This document shows positions 16,356 through 24,372 of a stretch of DNA of 61,137 nt, piece by piece. Below the pieces are notes generated by a model that was not told where the DNA came from, ran no database searches, and worked only from the letters and a program-made list of their open reading frames with translations. A program made the translations under genes and the position numbers. The number at the start of each line of letters is the position of its first letter. Positions within the stretch are counted from its first letter, which is position 1. This stretch comes from Hymenobacter rubripertinctus (lineage in GTDB: Bacteria > Bacteroidota > Bacteroidia > Cytophagales > Hymenobacteraceae), in NCBI RefSeq assembly GCF_003583925.1, contig NZ_QYCN01000005.1:1-61137 (forward strand), written 5' to 3'.

Positions 16356-17509
16356 ATTCTTATTCTTGAAAAGTCTTTGAACAATGAATCCATTCTAGTG
16401 CTGATAATCCTCAGCATGAACTCTTGACGTGCATTAGTCAACCTGTAGTGATCAAATTCCTTCCCGTGCGGAATGAATTCGTCAGTGGATGCAAGCAACG
16501 AAGCGATTTGATCAGGTTTGTACAACTCTTGTACGGAACTCACTCTGTTGCGAATAGTATCACCATATAATGATACCAACTCTGCTATAAGTGCTCCGTG
16601 AGAAATTTTTCTATTTGACCAATGGATTTCGGACTTTCCGCGCCGAATGTAGCTGTCAAACTGCATACTGTCTCGCAGCATCTGCTCTATCTTGTCATTA
16701 GGCAATTCTCTTCCAAGGCTAGAGCCGCTGTCAAAGATGGGGGTAAAAAAAGTAGGAGGCGGATTTGCTAAAGAAGTGGCCACATGATCATTAGCAGCAA
16801 TGCTCACTTGAATACTTCCCAGCATTACACTTCTGATTCTATTAATCAGCTTCTTAAATCCCATGCTATCATCTTTGAGGTTACCCATAAGTTGGTTCCG
16901 CCAATTGGGAGACGGGATAGGCATGACGGCTGCAGACTCTAACTTTCTTACCTGTTGACTATTGAACTGGCGATTCAGCTCATCCCTTTGAAAGATAAAG
17001 CCCCAGTTCTCTTGGTGACGATCAGAGTTGCCAATAATTGCATCAAATACAACTACGTCAACAAGGTTAGGAAGGAAGCGTTCTAATCCATGGGCTTTTA
17101 ATGCACGTTCAATTAGCTGAAAATCATAGAGTTTCTTGCTGGTGTTATCACTATCAGGTAGAAAGTCTCTTTCAACAGCTGTTAGGAACGGGAAGCCTTC
17201 CAACAAGGTCTGCTTAGCTGTTAGCATGTCTTCACAAATACACCCAATACTACCTAGCGAATACGCTACATTATAGTCTAGCATATGGAAGCCTAATAAC
17301 TGACCAACTTTACTAGCAATTATTTCTGACCAAAACTCAGTGGGATAAGAGCGCGCTTGCGATGTCTTTGTTTCCTTTTTGTTAAGAGACTCTTTGAAGT
17401 AATATCGTTGGCCAGTCTCAGGATTTTCGCAAGTAAACTTACTGCGGGTACCCTTTGTCTGAAACCAATCGTAGCGAGGCCAACTATCAATTGTATATAG
17501 TTTAATCAT
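16352..17509 (-). CDS. HipA-like kinase
   Basis: 385 residues. Kinase hallmarks in order: an ATP-lysine candidate in RYYFKES (K39), an acidic helix TEFWSEIIASKVGQLLG (E58/E62), the catalytic loop FDAIIGNSDRHQENWG (N161, D163, H165, N168), and the metal-binding TPIFDSGSSLG (D260). This layout is that of HipA/HipT and related PI3/4K-like kinases, but the HipA N-subdomain 1 is missing; it is encoded by the overlapping downstream gene. First gene of the operon, no HipB-like HTH gene beside it. The gene is far richer in A+T than the chromosome and lies at the cargo end by attR. Target unknown; HipA and HipT phosphorylate aminoacyl-tRNA synthetases. Confidence 0.8.
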   Translation of the reverse strand: MIKLYTIDSWPRYDWFQTKGTRSKFTCENPETGQRYYFKESLNKKETKTSQARSYPTEFWSEIIASKVGQLLGFHMLDYNVAYSLGSIGCICEDMLTAKQTLLEGFPFLTAVERDFLPDSDNTSKKLYDFQLIERALKAHGLERFLPNLVDVVVFDAIIGNSDRHQENWGFIFQRDELNRQFNSQQVRKLESAAVMPIPSPNWRNQLMGNLKDDSMGFKKLINRIRSVMLGSIQVSIAANDHVATSLANPPPTFFTPIFDSGSSLGRELPNDKIEQMLRDSMQFDSYIRRGKSEIHWSNRKISHGALIAELVSLYGDTIRNRVSSVQELYKPDQIASLLASTDEFIPHGKEFDHYRLTNARQEFMLRIISTRMDSLFKDFSRIRI

Positions 17510-17581
17510 GATCGTGTCTAGATTAAAAATTTTATTGATAAAATATAATTTACTTATTCGGAATTAAGAAGGACTCTCATA

Positions 17582-17604
17582 GTGTGTACCCCTGTACGTA
17601 CCCC
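17582..17604. promoter_or_regulatory. Putative integrase arm-type site (right)
   Basis: 23 bases, two mismatches to 9451-9473, 40 bases inside attR. Confidence 0.6.
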
Positions 17605-17614
17605 TAAAACAAAC

Positions 17615-17646
17615 AAAGGGCGTTTCCGCGATGGAAACGCCCTTTT
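17615..17646 (-). terminator. Replacement terminator of tRNA-fMet, supplied by the element
   Basis: AAAGGGCGTTTCC pairs with GGAAACGCCCTTT, directly after the tRNA 3' end and inside the element. It replaces the hairpin now at 9265-9309. Confidence 0.75.
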
Positions 17647-17649
17647 AGG

Positions 17650-17722
<73 letters not shown>

Positions 17723-17735
17723 CTGTTTGGTAATA

Positions 17736-17743
17736 CAAATGTA
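17736..17743 (-). promoter_or_regulatory. -7 box of the tRNA-fMet promoter
   Basis: TACATTTG on the minus strand, 13 bases before the mature tRNA 5' end. No clear -33 box at the usual distance. Confidence 0.55.
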
Positions 17744-17989
17744 GCAGGGTTTTTTAAGAATGCGAGATACTGAGGCCAAAAGTCCGGGTGCCAGGGTCGT
17801 TCCGGTTGATTATCAGCGGTAAAAATTTTTCAAAGGGACCCTGAAAACGAGTATCGAGCCATAATTTCGGGGCAAATGGCCCGAAATGGGCGAGTAGACG
17901 CACGGGAAATTGGTTGCTTATTCCCATCCATCATCTATAAAACCCCGCAGAGTTACCGGCGGCCCGGCTATTTCCGGCCTCCCGGTTCG

Positions 17990-19831
17990 TTAAAACCGGC
18001 TGGTAATGCCGAAGTGGATTTTGCCCGAGCTCAGCCCGAAGCGCTGCTGCTGGCTGCGGCCCAGGGCGTACACGAACTGGAACTGGCCGGCCCCGGTACG
18101 GAAGCTCAGGCCCGCGCCCAGGCCGGTGGGCGTGTCGCGGGGGAAGGGGTCCTGGGGCAGGTCGCGGCGCAGGTAGGCCTGGTCGGCGAAGAGGAACACG
18201 TAGGCGTCGGGGCCGATGAACTGGCGGAATTCGGCGGTGCCCACGGCATACTGGCTGGCGTAGAAGTTGAGCTCGTTGAAGCCCCGCAGCGTGGCCAGCC
18301 CGCCCAGCCGGAACAGGTCGTTGAGGAAGAGCCGGTCGTTGAGCAGGGCCTCGCCCCGCAGGCGCGTCACGAGTACCCCGGCCCGCCCAACGCGAAAATA
18401 CCGCTCGGCCCGTAGCCCCAGGCTGATCTGGCGGCTGCGCAGCGCGAGTCCTTCATAGAGTTCGGGCTTTACGTCGCCGTTTTTACTGATGCGCTTGGTG
18501 CCGATGGCCGCCTGGCCGCTCAACAGCAGCCCGCGGCGCGGAAAATACGGGTCGTCGAGGGTGTTCCAGGTGTAGTCGAGGCCGTAGGAGCTGAACTGCG
18601 AGTCGATGTTGTCGGGCAGGCTGGTGGCGCGTTGCAGGGCCGAGTCCTGGTTGAGCAGGCGGGAGTTGCGCTGCTCCACGAACACGGCCAACCGACCCGC
18701 CTGGGCCGTGGGGTAGGCCACCTGCAGGCGCGGGCGGGTGGTCAGAAACAAATCATTCTGCTTGAGCAGGTTGAACGAGGCGCTGACTTCGAGCGGAGTA
18801 CCAAAAAACGTGGGGTGCAGGTACTGGGCGTCGAGTAGCTGGGAGGTGGCATCGAGCTTGCGCCACTGCACGCCCAGGCCCTTGCCGCCGCCCCCGATGT
18901 TGCGCAGGTTCAGGGTCACGTCGCCCGTAATCTGCACTTTCTTCTGACCCGGGCCGGGGTTGGGGTTCGGCAACACACCCACGATGGCATCGAACTGGTT
19001 GGCCGTGCGGTCGTCGAGCAGGAAGTACACCCGCGCCCGGCCCTGGGAAAAGCGCACCTCGGGCGCGGCCTTCACCTGCAAATAGGGCAGTTGGCGCAAC
19101 CGCCGGTCGGCCTCCCGGATGCGCTGCTGGCTGAAAGGCTGGTTGGGCTCAATCTGGAGGTAGCGGGTCAGAAACTGGGCCTTGGTTTTGGTTTTGCCAA
19201 TGATCTGGATGGAATCGAACACCACCACCGGCCCCCGGCGCAGCACCACCCGGCCCCCGATTTCGGTACCGGTGAGCGTGAGCGAGTCGAGGCCAATGGT
19301 GGCGAAAGGGTAGCCCTGGTTTTCGGCCTCGTGCAGCACGTTCTCTTGAAATTTCACCCATTCCCGGGGGCGCAGGGGCTGCTGCTGGTAGAGCTTTTCG
19401 CGGAAGCCGGCCCTCGTCAGCAGGGCGTCGCCGAGGTTGCCGTTGCGCAGCCGGGCCCAGTGGAACTGCTCGCCCACGTACAGGCGCACCCGCAGCGTGT
19501 CATGGGTCCAGCGCAGGCCATCGGCCGAGGCCGTGAGGTAGGCGTCGGCTTGCAGGGCCAGCACCAGCTGGCGCACTTCGCGCAGGGCGGCCAGCGAATC
19601 GGGCAGCTGCCGGCGGAAGCGGTAGGGACGCAGCAGGGCGGCATCGGCTTCCGCCGTTTCGAGGCGCAGCACCACCGGCCGCCCCGGGCGGGGCGGGGCG
19701 GGCGCGGGTTTTCGGGCCGAATCGGGCGGCAGGGCTACGGCGGCCGGGCGGAGCGGCGGGCGGCCCTGGGCAGCAGCCACCGTGGCCGCACTCAGCAGCA
19801 ACCACCAGAAAACGAGGAAGCGGACGTACAT
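17990..19831 (-). CDS. BamA/TamA-superfamily outer-membrane protein
   Basis: 613 residues with an N-terminal signal peptide ending near AAAQG. The first half holds POTRA-like segments (for example FDSIQIIGKTKTKAQFLTRY and the LRQLPYLQVKAAPEVRF repeat end). The second half is a 16-strand-type D15/Bac_surface_Ag barrel with FPRRGLLLSGQ, the loop motif LRGFNELNFYASQ, and a final strand ending in Phe, as needed for BAM recognition. It is shorter than BamA, so more likely a TamA-like or other Omp85 member. It is transcribed towards the tRNA. No partner gene is adjacent. Confidence 0.82.
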   Translation of the reverse strand: MYVRFLVFWWLLLSAATVAAAQGRPPLRPAAVALPPDSARKPAPAPPRPGRPVVLRLETAEADAALLRPYRFRRQLPDSLAALREVRQLVLALQADAYLTASADGLRWTHDTLRVRLYVGEQFHWARLRNGNLGDALLTRAGFREKLYQQQPLRPREWVKFQENVLHEAENQGYPFATIGLDSLTLTGTEIGGRVVLRRGPVVVFDSIQIIGKTKTKAQFLTRYLQIEPNQPFSQQRIREADRRLRQLPYLQVKAAPEVRFSQGRARVYFLLDDRTANQFDAIVGVLPNPNPGPGQKKVQITGDVTLNLRNIGGGGKGLGVQWRKLDATSQLLDAQYLHPTFFGTPLEVSASFNLLKQNDLFLTTRPRLQVAYPTAQAGRLAVFVEQRNSRLLNQDSALQRATSLPDNIDSQFSSYGLDYTWNTLDDPYFPRRGLLLSGQAAIGTKRISKNGDVKPELYEGLALRSRQISLGLRAERYFRVGRAGVLVTRLRGEALLNDRLFLNDLFRLGGLATLRGFNELNFYASQYAVGTAEFRQFIGPDAYVFLFADQAYLRRDLPQDPFPRDTPTGLGAGLSFRTGAGQFQFVYALGRSQQQRFGLSSGKIHFGITSRF

Positions 19832-19921
19832 TTGTGCCTGTGCAACGCGAAACGCCGCGTTTAATTTCCCCGAAGATACTTTTTGGGACGACGAAGGGGT
19901 GAGCGGGAAGATCAGGACTGG

Positions 19922-19972
19922 AGTCAGAACGTAGCTCCCCTCCTGGAAAAGGAGGGGAGCTACGTTCTGACT
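19922..19972. repeat. Perfect 22-bp hairpin
   Basis: Arms at 19922-19943 and 19951-19972 are exact complements around a 7-base loop; the arms contain GTAGCTCCCCTCC. It is a different family from the MITE right next to it. Confidence 0.85.
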
Positions 19973-19978
19973 TTAATC

Positions 19979-20137
19979 ACTGCTGTTACGCAGGTCGCTT
20001 CCGGTAGCTGCGGTGGCAGGTCGTTGCTCATTGCTCGTTTTTCGGGGCTGATTGGTGAATGAAGGTGAGTCAGCCCCGAAAAACGAGCAACGAGCAACGA
20101 AAAACGAATGCTTCCACGGCTACTGCGTAACAGCAGT
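19979..20137. mobile_element. MITE copy 1 (159 bp)
   Basis: Terminal inverted repeats ACTGCTGTTACGCAG / CTGCGTAACAGCAGT and a large internal palindrome around CGGGGCTGATT. It is flanked by TAATC on both sides (19974-19978 and 20138-20142), a 5-bp target duplication. No coding capacity. Nearly identical to 22004-22155 but with one extra 7-base unit. Confidence 0.88.
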
Positions 20138-20154
20138 TAATCAAAGTACCTCCC

Positions 20155-21291
20155 TTGTCCGGCATCTACCTCCACATCCCTTTCTGCAAGCAGGCCTGCC
20201 ACTACTGCGACTTCCACTTCAGCACCAGCATGGGCCTGAAAGACCGGCTGGTGGAAGCCCTGGTGAAGGAAATGGACCTGCGGGCCGGCTACCTGGCCCC
20301 CGGCGCCACGGTGAACACCATCTACTTCGGCGGCGGCACCCCCTCGCTGCTCACGGCTGCCGAGCTGGATACGCTGCTGACGGCCATTTACCGGCGGTTT
20401 GCGGTGGCCCCGGACGTGGAAATTACTCTCGAAGCCAACCCCGACGACCTCACGCCGGCCAAGGTGCGGGAGCTGGCGGCTTCGCCCGTCAACCGGCTCA
20501 GCATCGGCCTCCAGAGCTTCCACGAGCCGCATTTGCGGCTGATGAACCGGGCTCACTCGGCCGACGAGTCGAGCACGGCGGTGCGGCTGGCCCAGGACGC
20601 GGGTTTCGAGAACATTTCGGTGGATTTGATTTACGGCGTGCCCGCGCCCGACCACGGCATCTGGGAGCGGGATATGGCCGCCGCCTTCGCCCTGAACGTC
20701 CCGCACCTCTCGTGCTACGCCCTCACCATCGAGCCCGATACGGTGTTTGGCCGCCAGCTGCGCAAGGGCCGGTTTCTGGCCCCGCCCGACGAGTTCGTGG
20801 CCCGGCAGTTCGAGCGGCTGCTCACCGAAATGACCCGCCACGGCTACCAGCAGTACGAAATCAGTAATTTCTGCCGGCCCGGCCGCGAGTCGCGCCACAA
20901 CTCGGCCTACTGGGGCGGCGTGCCCTACCTGGGCCTGGGCCCGAGTGCCCACTCCTTCAACGGCCGCAGCCGCCAGTACGCCGTGGCCAACAACCCGCGC
21001 TACGTGGCGGCCGTGCTGGAGGAGGGCCTCGTGCCCGCCACCGAGGAAATCCTGAGCCCCCGCGACCAGGCCAACGAGTACCTGATGACCAGCCTGCGCA
21101 CCGCCCACGGCTGCGACCTGGACCGCCTCCGCGACGAGTTGGGCGTGGATTTGCCCACCACCCGCGCCGCCTACCTCGCCCACCTGCAAGCCACCGGCCT
21201 GGCCACGCTGGACAGCGGCTGGCTGCGCCTCACCGATGCCGGCAAGCTGCTGGCCGACCACATCACGCTGGAGCTGTTTCAGGAGGCCTGA
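20155..21291 (+). CDS. hemW: Radical SAM heme chaperone HemW
   Basis: 378 residues from a TTG start. The protein opens SGIYLHIPFCKQACHYCDF, with the radical-SAM cysteines C11, C15 and C18 (CxxxCxxC), then FGGGTPS, SIGLQSFHEPHLRL and DLIYGVP. HemW lacks the extra N-terminal part of true HemN and acts as a heme chaperone rather than coproporphyrinogen oxidase. It starts 17 bases after MITE copy 1, whose right end and flank therefore form its leader. Confidence 0.9.
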   Translation: MSGIYLHIPFCKQACHYCDFHFSTSMGLKDRLVEALVKEMDLRAGYLAPGATVNTIYFGGGTPSLLTAAELDTLLTAIYRRFAVAPDVEITLEANPDDLTPAKVRELAASPVNRLSIGLQSFHEPHLRLMNRAHSADESSTAVRLAQDAGFENISVDLIYGVPAPDHGIWERDMAAAFALNVPHLSCYALTIEPDTVFGRQLRKGRFLAPPDEFVARQFERLLTEMTRHGYQQYEISNFCRPGRESRHNSAYWGGVPYLGLGPSAHSFNGRSRQYAVANNPRYVAAVLEEGLVPATEEILSPRDQANEYLMTSLRTAHGCDLDRLRDELGVDLPTTRAAYLAHLQATGLATLDSGWLRLTDAGKLLADHITLELFQEA

Positions 21292-21497
21292 GGCGCGGGT
21301 AGCTGGCCCCGGAGCTGCCCGGCCGGCCGGCCCGGAATGCAGCTGGCCGGGCTGGCCGGAGCGCAGTTTTTTTGGGCGATAGGCCGTGCTTTTCGGGTTT
21401 TATCTTTTCTTTGGAAGAGCCATGGGGCCGGTCGGCGGCGTGTTTGCCGCCGCCAGCTCCGTGGTGCGCCTGCCCCGGGCCGGTCAACCCCCTAACT

Positions 21498-21992
21498 ATG
21501 AGACGACTGATTGACGCCCTGGCCGACGACACGGACTTTTTCATCGAGCAGGTGCAACTCACGGCCATCGTGTTCGACAACTCCGACGACGTGACCATCT
21601 GGGCGACCACGTACTTCGACCAGGACGCCCACTTCTTTCACCTGGGCCTGACCTTCCAGCAGCTCGATTTGCTGCTGCGCCTAGCCGGCGCCCGGGCCGA
21701 AGCCCTCCAGGAAGACGTGGCCGACGCCCTGGCCACCGTGCGCGAGTGGCCCTGCCTGCTCGAATACAGCACCGAGGCCGACCCGCCCGTGCCCCTGCCC
21801 AACGTGGCCCTCAAGCTCTCCTGCACCTACCCCGCCGACGAGTTGTTCGGCGACGAAGATGGCGACGAAACCGAGGATGATTCCTTCGACATCAGCATGA
21901 ACGCCGACAGCGAGGACGCCGACGAGTACGAATCCAGCCAGCCCCACAACATCTTCTACCTCGAAGACGTGTTCCTGCGCGTCGAGCCGTGA
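21498..21992 (+). CDS. Acidic hypothetical protein
   Basis: 164 residues from ATG 21498. No recognised domain. The first 110 residues look folded, with alternating hydrophobic strands (FIEQVQLTAIVFDN, VTIWATTYFD). Residues about 115-150 are an extreme Asp/Glu-rich stretch (DEDGDETEDDS), probably disordered. Codon use matches the chromosome. It stands alone between hemW and MITE copy 2. Confidence 0.75.
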   Translation: MRRLIDALADDTDFFIEQVQLTAIVFDNSDDVTIWATTYFDQDAHFFHLGLTFQQLDLLLRLAGARAEALQEDVADALATVREWPCLLEYSTEADPPVPLPNVALKLSCTYPADELFGDEDGDETEDDSFDISMNADSEDADEYESSQPHNIFYLEDVFLRVEP

Positions 21993-22003
21993 TTATTTGA
22001 ATT

Positions 22004-22155
22004 ACTGCTATTACGCAGGTCGCTTCCGGTAGCTGCGATGGCAGGTCGTTTTTCGTTGCTCGTTTTTCGGGGCTGATTGGTGAATGAAGGTGAGTCAGCC
22101 CCGAAAAACGAGCAACGAGCAACGAATGCTTCAACGGCTACTGCGTAACAGCAGT
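22004..22155. mobile_element. MITE copy 2 (152 bp)
   Basis: Same element as 19979-20137 in the same orientation, with one mismatch in the left terminal repeat. It is flanked by GAATT on both sides (21999-22003 and 22156-22160). It lacks one AAAAACG unit present in copy 1, which accounts exactly for the 7-base length difference. Confidence 0.88.
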
Positions 22156-22334
22156 GAATTATGAATTAAAGGCATAATGCTGGCCGCCGAAGTAGGTTGC
22201 ACTCGACAGCCTCTGCTTTCAATTTTCTTTTCGCCCCATTTTTATTGAAAACGGCTATTTTGAGTTTCTTTCAGCTTCAAAAGCGGGGCTGCGGCCTGGC
22301 AAAACCGTTTCATTCCAGGCATTCAGGAAGCTCC

Positions 22335-22390
22335 AATTCATAATTCATAATTCATAATTCATAATTCATAATTCATAATTCATAATTAAA
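22335..22390 (+). repeat. AATTCAT heptamer array abutting a start codon
   Basis: Seven perfect AATTCAT units plus AATTAAA, ending at the base before the ATG of the hydrolase. A short inverted counterpart (GAATTATGAATTAA) lies at 22156-22169. The rest of the gap 22170-22334 holds nothing else I can identify. Confidence 0.9.
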
Positions 22391-23044
22391 ATGTTCTACC
22401 TGATTCCGGGTTTGGGGGCGGATGAGCGGGTGTTCCGGCAACTGGCACCTCAGCTGCACGGCGAAACGGAACTGCTACCCTGGCTCCCCCCCGAATCGGA
22501 GGAAGAAACGCTGCCCCACTACGCGGCCCGGATGGCGGAGGCTATTCCGGAGGGGGCCACGGGGTTGCTGGTGGGCGTGTCGTTCGGTGGAGTGGTGGCG
22601 CTGGAGATAAACCGCCTGCGGCCGGGGCTGCGCACGGTGCTCATCAGCAGCATTCCCGATGCCAGCTGCCTGCCGCCGCTGCTGAAACTGGTGCGCACTA
22701 CCCGCCTCTACAAGCTGTTTCCCCCCCAGGGGCTGAAACTGTTTCCGAGGGCCGGCCAATGGTATTTTGGAGTGAAAGGCGGGGCCGAGTACCGGCTGTT
22801 CAAGCGCATTCTGCGCGATATGGAGCCGCGTTATACCCGGTGGGCCATTGCCCGCCTGCTGCACTGGGATAGCACCCCCGTGGGCCGCAGCATCCAGATT
22901 CTGGGCACCCAGGACCGCGTGTTTCCGCCCGGCCCCACGCCCGTAGACTACCTCATCCCCGGCGGCGGCCACTTCATGGTCGTCAGCCACGCCCCCGAAA
23001 TTGCCCGGATTCTCAATGAGGTGGCGGCGGAAGGTGAGGAGTGA
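22391..23044 (+). CDS. Alpha/beta hydrolase
   Basis: 217 residues, a small alpha/beta hydrolase without a signal peptide. The N-terminal strand YLIPGLGADERVF carries the oxyanion region, the nucleophile elbow is GVSFGG (S64), and the catalytic His is probably in IPGGGHFMV near residue 198. Substrate unknown. The ATG directly follows the AATTCAT array, so the number of repeats sets the upstream part of its leader. The next gene starts 40 bases downstream, probably in the same transcript. Confidence 0.85.
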   Translation: MFYLIPGLGADERVFRQLAPQLHGETELLPWLPPESEEETLPHYAARMAEAIPEGATGLLVGVSFGGVVALEINRLRPGLRTVLISSIPDASCLPPLLKLVRTTRLYKLFPPQGLKLFPRAGQWYFGVKGGAEYRLFKRILRDMEPRYTRWAIARLLHWDSTPVGRSIQILGTQDRVFPPGPTPVDYLIPGGGHFMVVSHAPEIARILNEVAAEGEE

Positions 23045-23084
23045 TACGGTAAGTAAAAGAACGTCATTCCATCATCCAAATCCC

Positions 23085-23855
23085 ATGCTTGCCACTTACC
23101 CCCACCACGGCCGCACGTTCAGTTTCAACCCCCACGCGCCGCTGGATATTTCCCTGCCCCTGGCCCCGGGCGAAGACCAGGTGAACTGCTTCTGGGCCGA
23201 GCCGGTGCAGTTCGACGTGATTCGGGTGGGCGATTTTGTGGGCAGCGTGGCCGCCGGGGGCAGCACCAACTACCAGCGCGTGCATGTTACGCCCCACGGC
23301 AACGGCACGCACACCGAGTGCTACGGCCACATTTCGGCCGAGGCGGGGGCCACGCTCAACCGCTGCCTGCGGCGGTTCCTGTTCGTGGCCCGGCTGGTGT
23401 CGGTGCAGCCCCGGCCCCAGCCCAACGGCGACCAAGTGGTGCTGCTGGCCGATGTGCGCCGGGAACTGGAAGGCGGCCCCGACGCAGCCGTGCGCCCCGA
23501 GGCCCTGGTGCTGCGCACCCTGCCCAACCACCGCACCAAGCGTACCCGCCACTACTCCGGCACCAACCCCACCTACCTGGAGCCCGCCCTGGCCGACTAT
23601 CTGGCCCAGCAGCACATCGAGCACCTGCTCCTGGACCTGCCCAGCGTGGACCGGGAGGAAGACGGCGGCGAGCTGCTGGCCCACCACGCGTTCTGGCAGT
23701 ACCCGCACGCCACCCGCCAGGCGGCCACCATCACCGAGCTCATCTTCGTGCCCGATGCCGTGGAAGACGGCCTCTACCTGCTCAACCTCCAGATTACCAG
23801 CCTCGAACTCGACGCCAGCCCCAGCAAGCCGGTGCTGTATGCGTTGGGAGCGTAG
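23085..23855 (+). CDS. Cyclase-family metal hydrolase (kynurenine formamidase-like)
   Basis: 256 residues from ATG 23085. The metal-binding motif HGNGTHTE (H71, H76, E78) is that of the cyclase/arylformamidase family (PF04199), followed by H82 in YGHIS. The substrate may be formylkynurenine or another amide/lactone; the rest of the kynurenine pathway is not nearby. The longer frame from 23001 overlaps the hydrolase end and is not supported. Likely co-transcribed with the hydrolase. Confidence 0.85.
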   Translation: MLATYPHHGRTFSFNPHAPLDISLPLAPGEDQVNCFWAEPVQFDVIRVGDFVGSVAAGGSTNYQRVHVTPHGNGTHTECYGHISAEAGATLNRCLRRFLFVARLVSVQPRPQPNGDQVVLLADVRRELEGGPDAAVRPEALVLRTLPNHRTKRTRHYSGTNPTYLEPALADYLAQQHIEHLLLDLPSVDREEDGGELLAHHAFWQYPHATRQAATITELIFVPDAVEDGLYLLNLQITSLELDASPSKPVLYALGA

Positions 23856-23884
23856 GCTCCTGGGCCCATAGAGAGGTCATAGAG

Positions 23885-23964
23885 TGTTGGGGTGTTGGGG
23901 TGTTGGGTAAAAAAACGGTCATCCCGAGTATGTCGCGCATCAAGCGACATACTCGGGATGACCG
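23885..23964. repeat. Octamer run and 21-bp perfect hairpin
   Basis: TGTTGGGG three times (23885-23907, the last one short), then arms 23916-23936 and 23944-23964 that pair exactly around a 7-base loop (CGGTCATCCCGAG outer part). Sits between convergent genes, so it may end transcription from both sides. Confidence 0.8.
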
Positions 23965-23995
23965 TCCTTCCGGGCCTTCAGCCCGTCCTACGCGC

Positions 23996-24271
23996 CTAAT
24001 TCAACCACACCGTGAGCAGGATTTCGAAGCGGTGGGGGGCAAAGGCGTTGTAGTAGGGAGCCTCGCCCTCAAAGCCGAGCACGTGGACGAGGGGGATGCC
24101 CTCAGTGCGCGAATCCACGGTGCGTACGGGGTAGAGCTGGCCCTGCCGGGGCCAGTCGCCGGCGTGGTTGTAGGGGCGCTGGGCGGCATCTACGCAGCGG
24201 GCGTAATCAATAAAGGGCGCGTGGCGGGTGGCCTCGGCCAGACTCAGGTTGTCAACTTCGTACTTAGGCAT
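23996..24271 (-). CDS. Small hypothetical protein
   Basis: 91 residues from ATG 24269-24271. No domain recognised; soluble, with aromatic-rich C-terminal half (GEAPYYNAFAPHRFEIL). Codon use looks genuine for this genome. Downstream of the DUF5686 gene on the same strand with a gap of 101 bases. Confidence 0.6.
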   Translation of the reverse strand: MPKYEVDNLSLAEATRHAPFIDYARCVDAAQRPYNHAGDWPRQGQLYPVRTVDSRTEGIPLVHVLGFEGEAPYYNAFAPHRFEILLTVWLN

Positions 24272-24372
24272 GTCTTTTCGGATGTGCGGAGTGGGGCGAA
24301 TGTGACGAATGTAGGACGGGTGAAAAACAGGGAAAACACGTTTTCCACATTCCGCCCATTCGGACGTATTAA

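Noticed and set aside
19979..22155. The two MITEs and the genes between them as a composite transposon
   Set aside because: Each MITE has its own distinct target duplication, which means two separate insertions.
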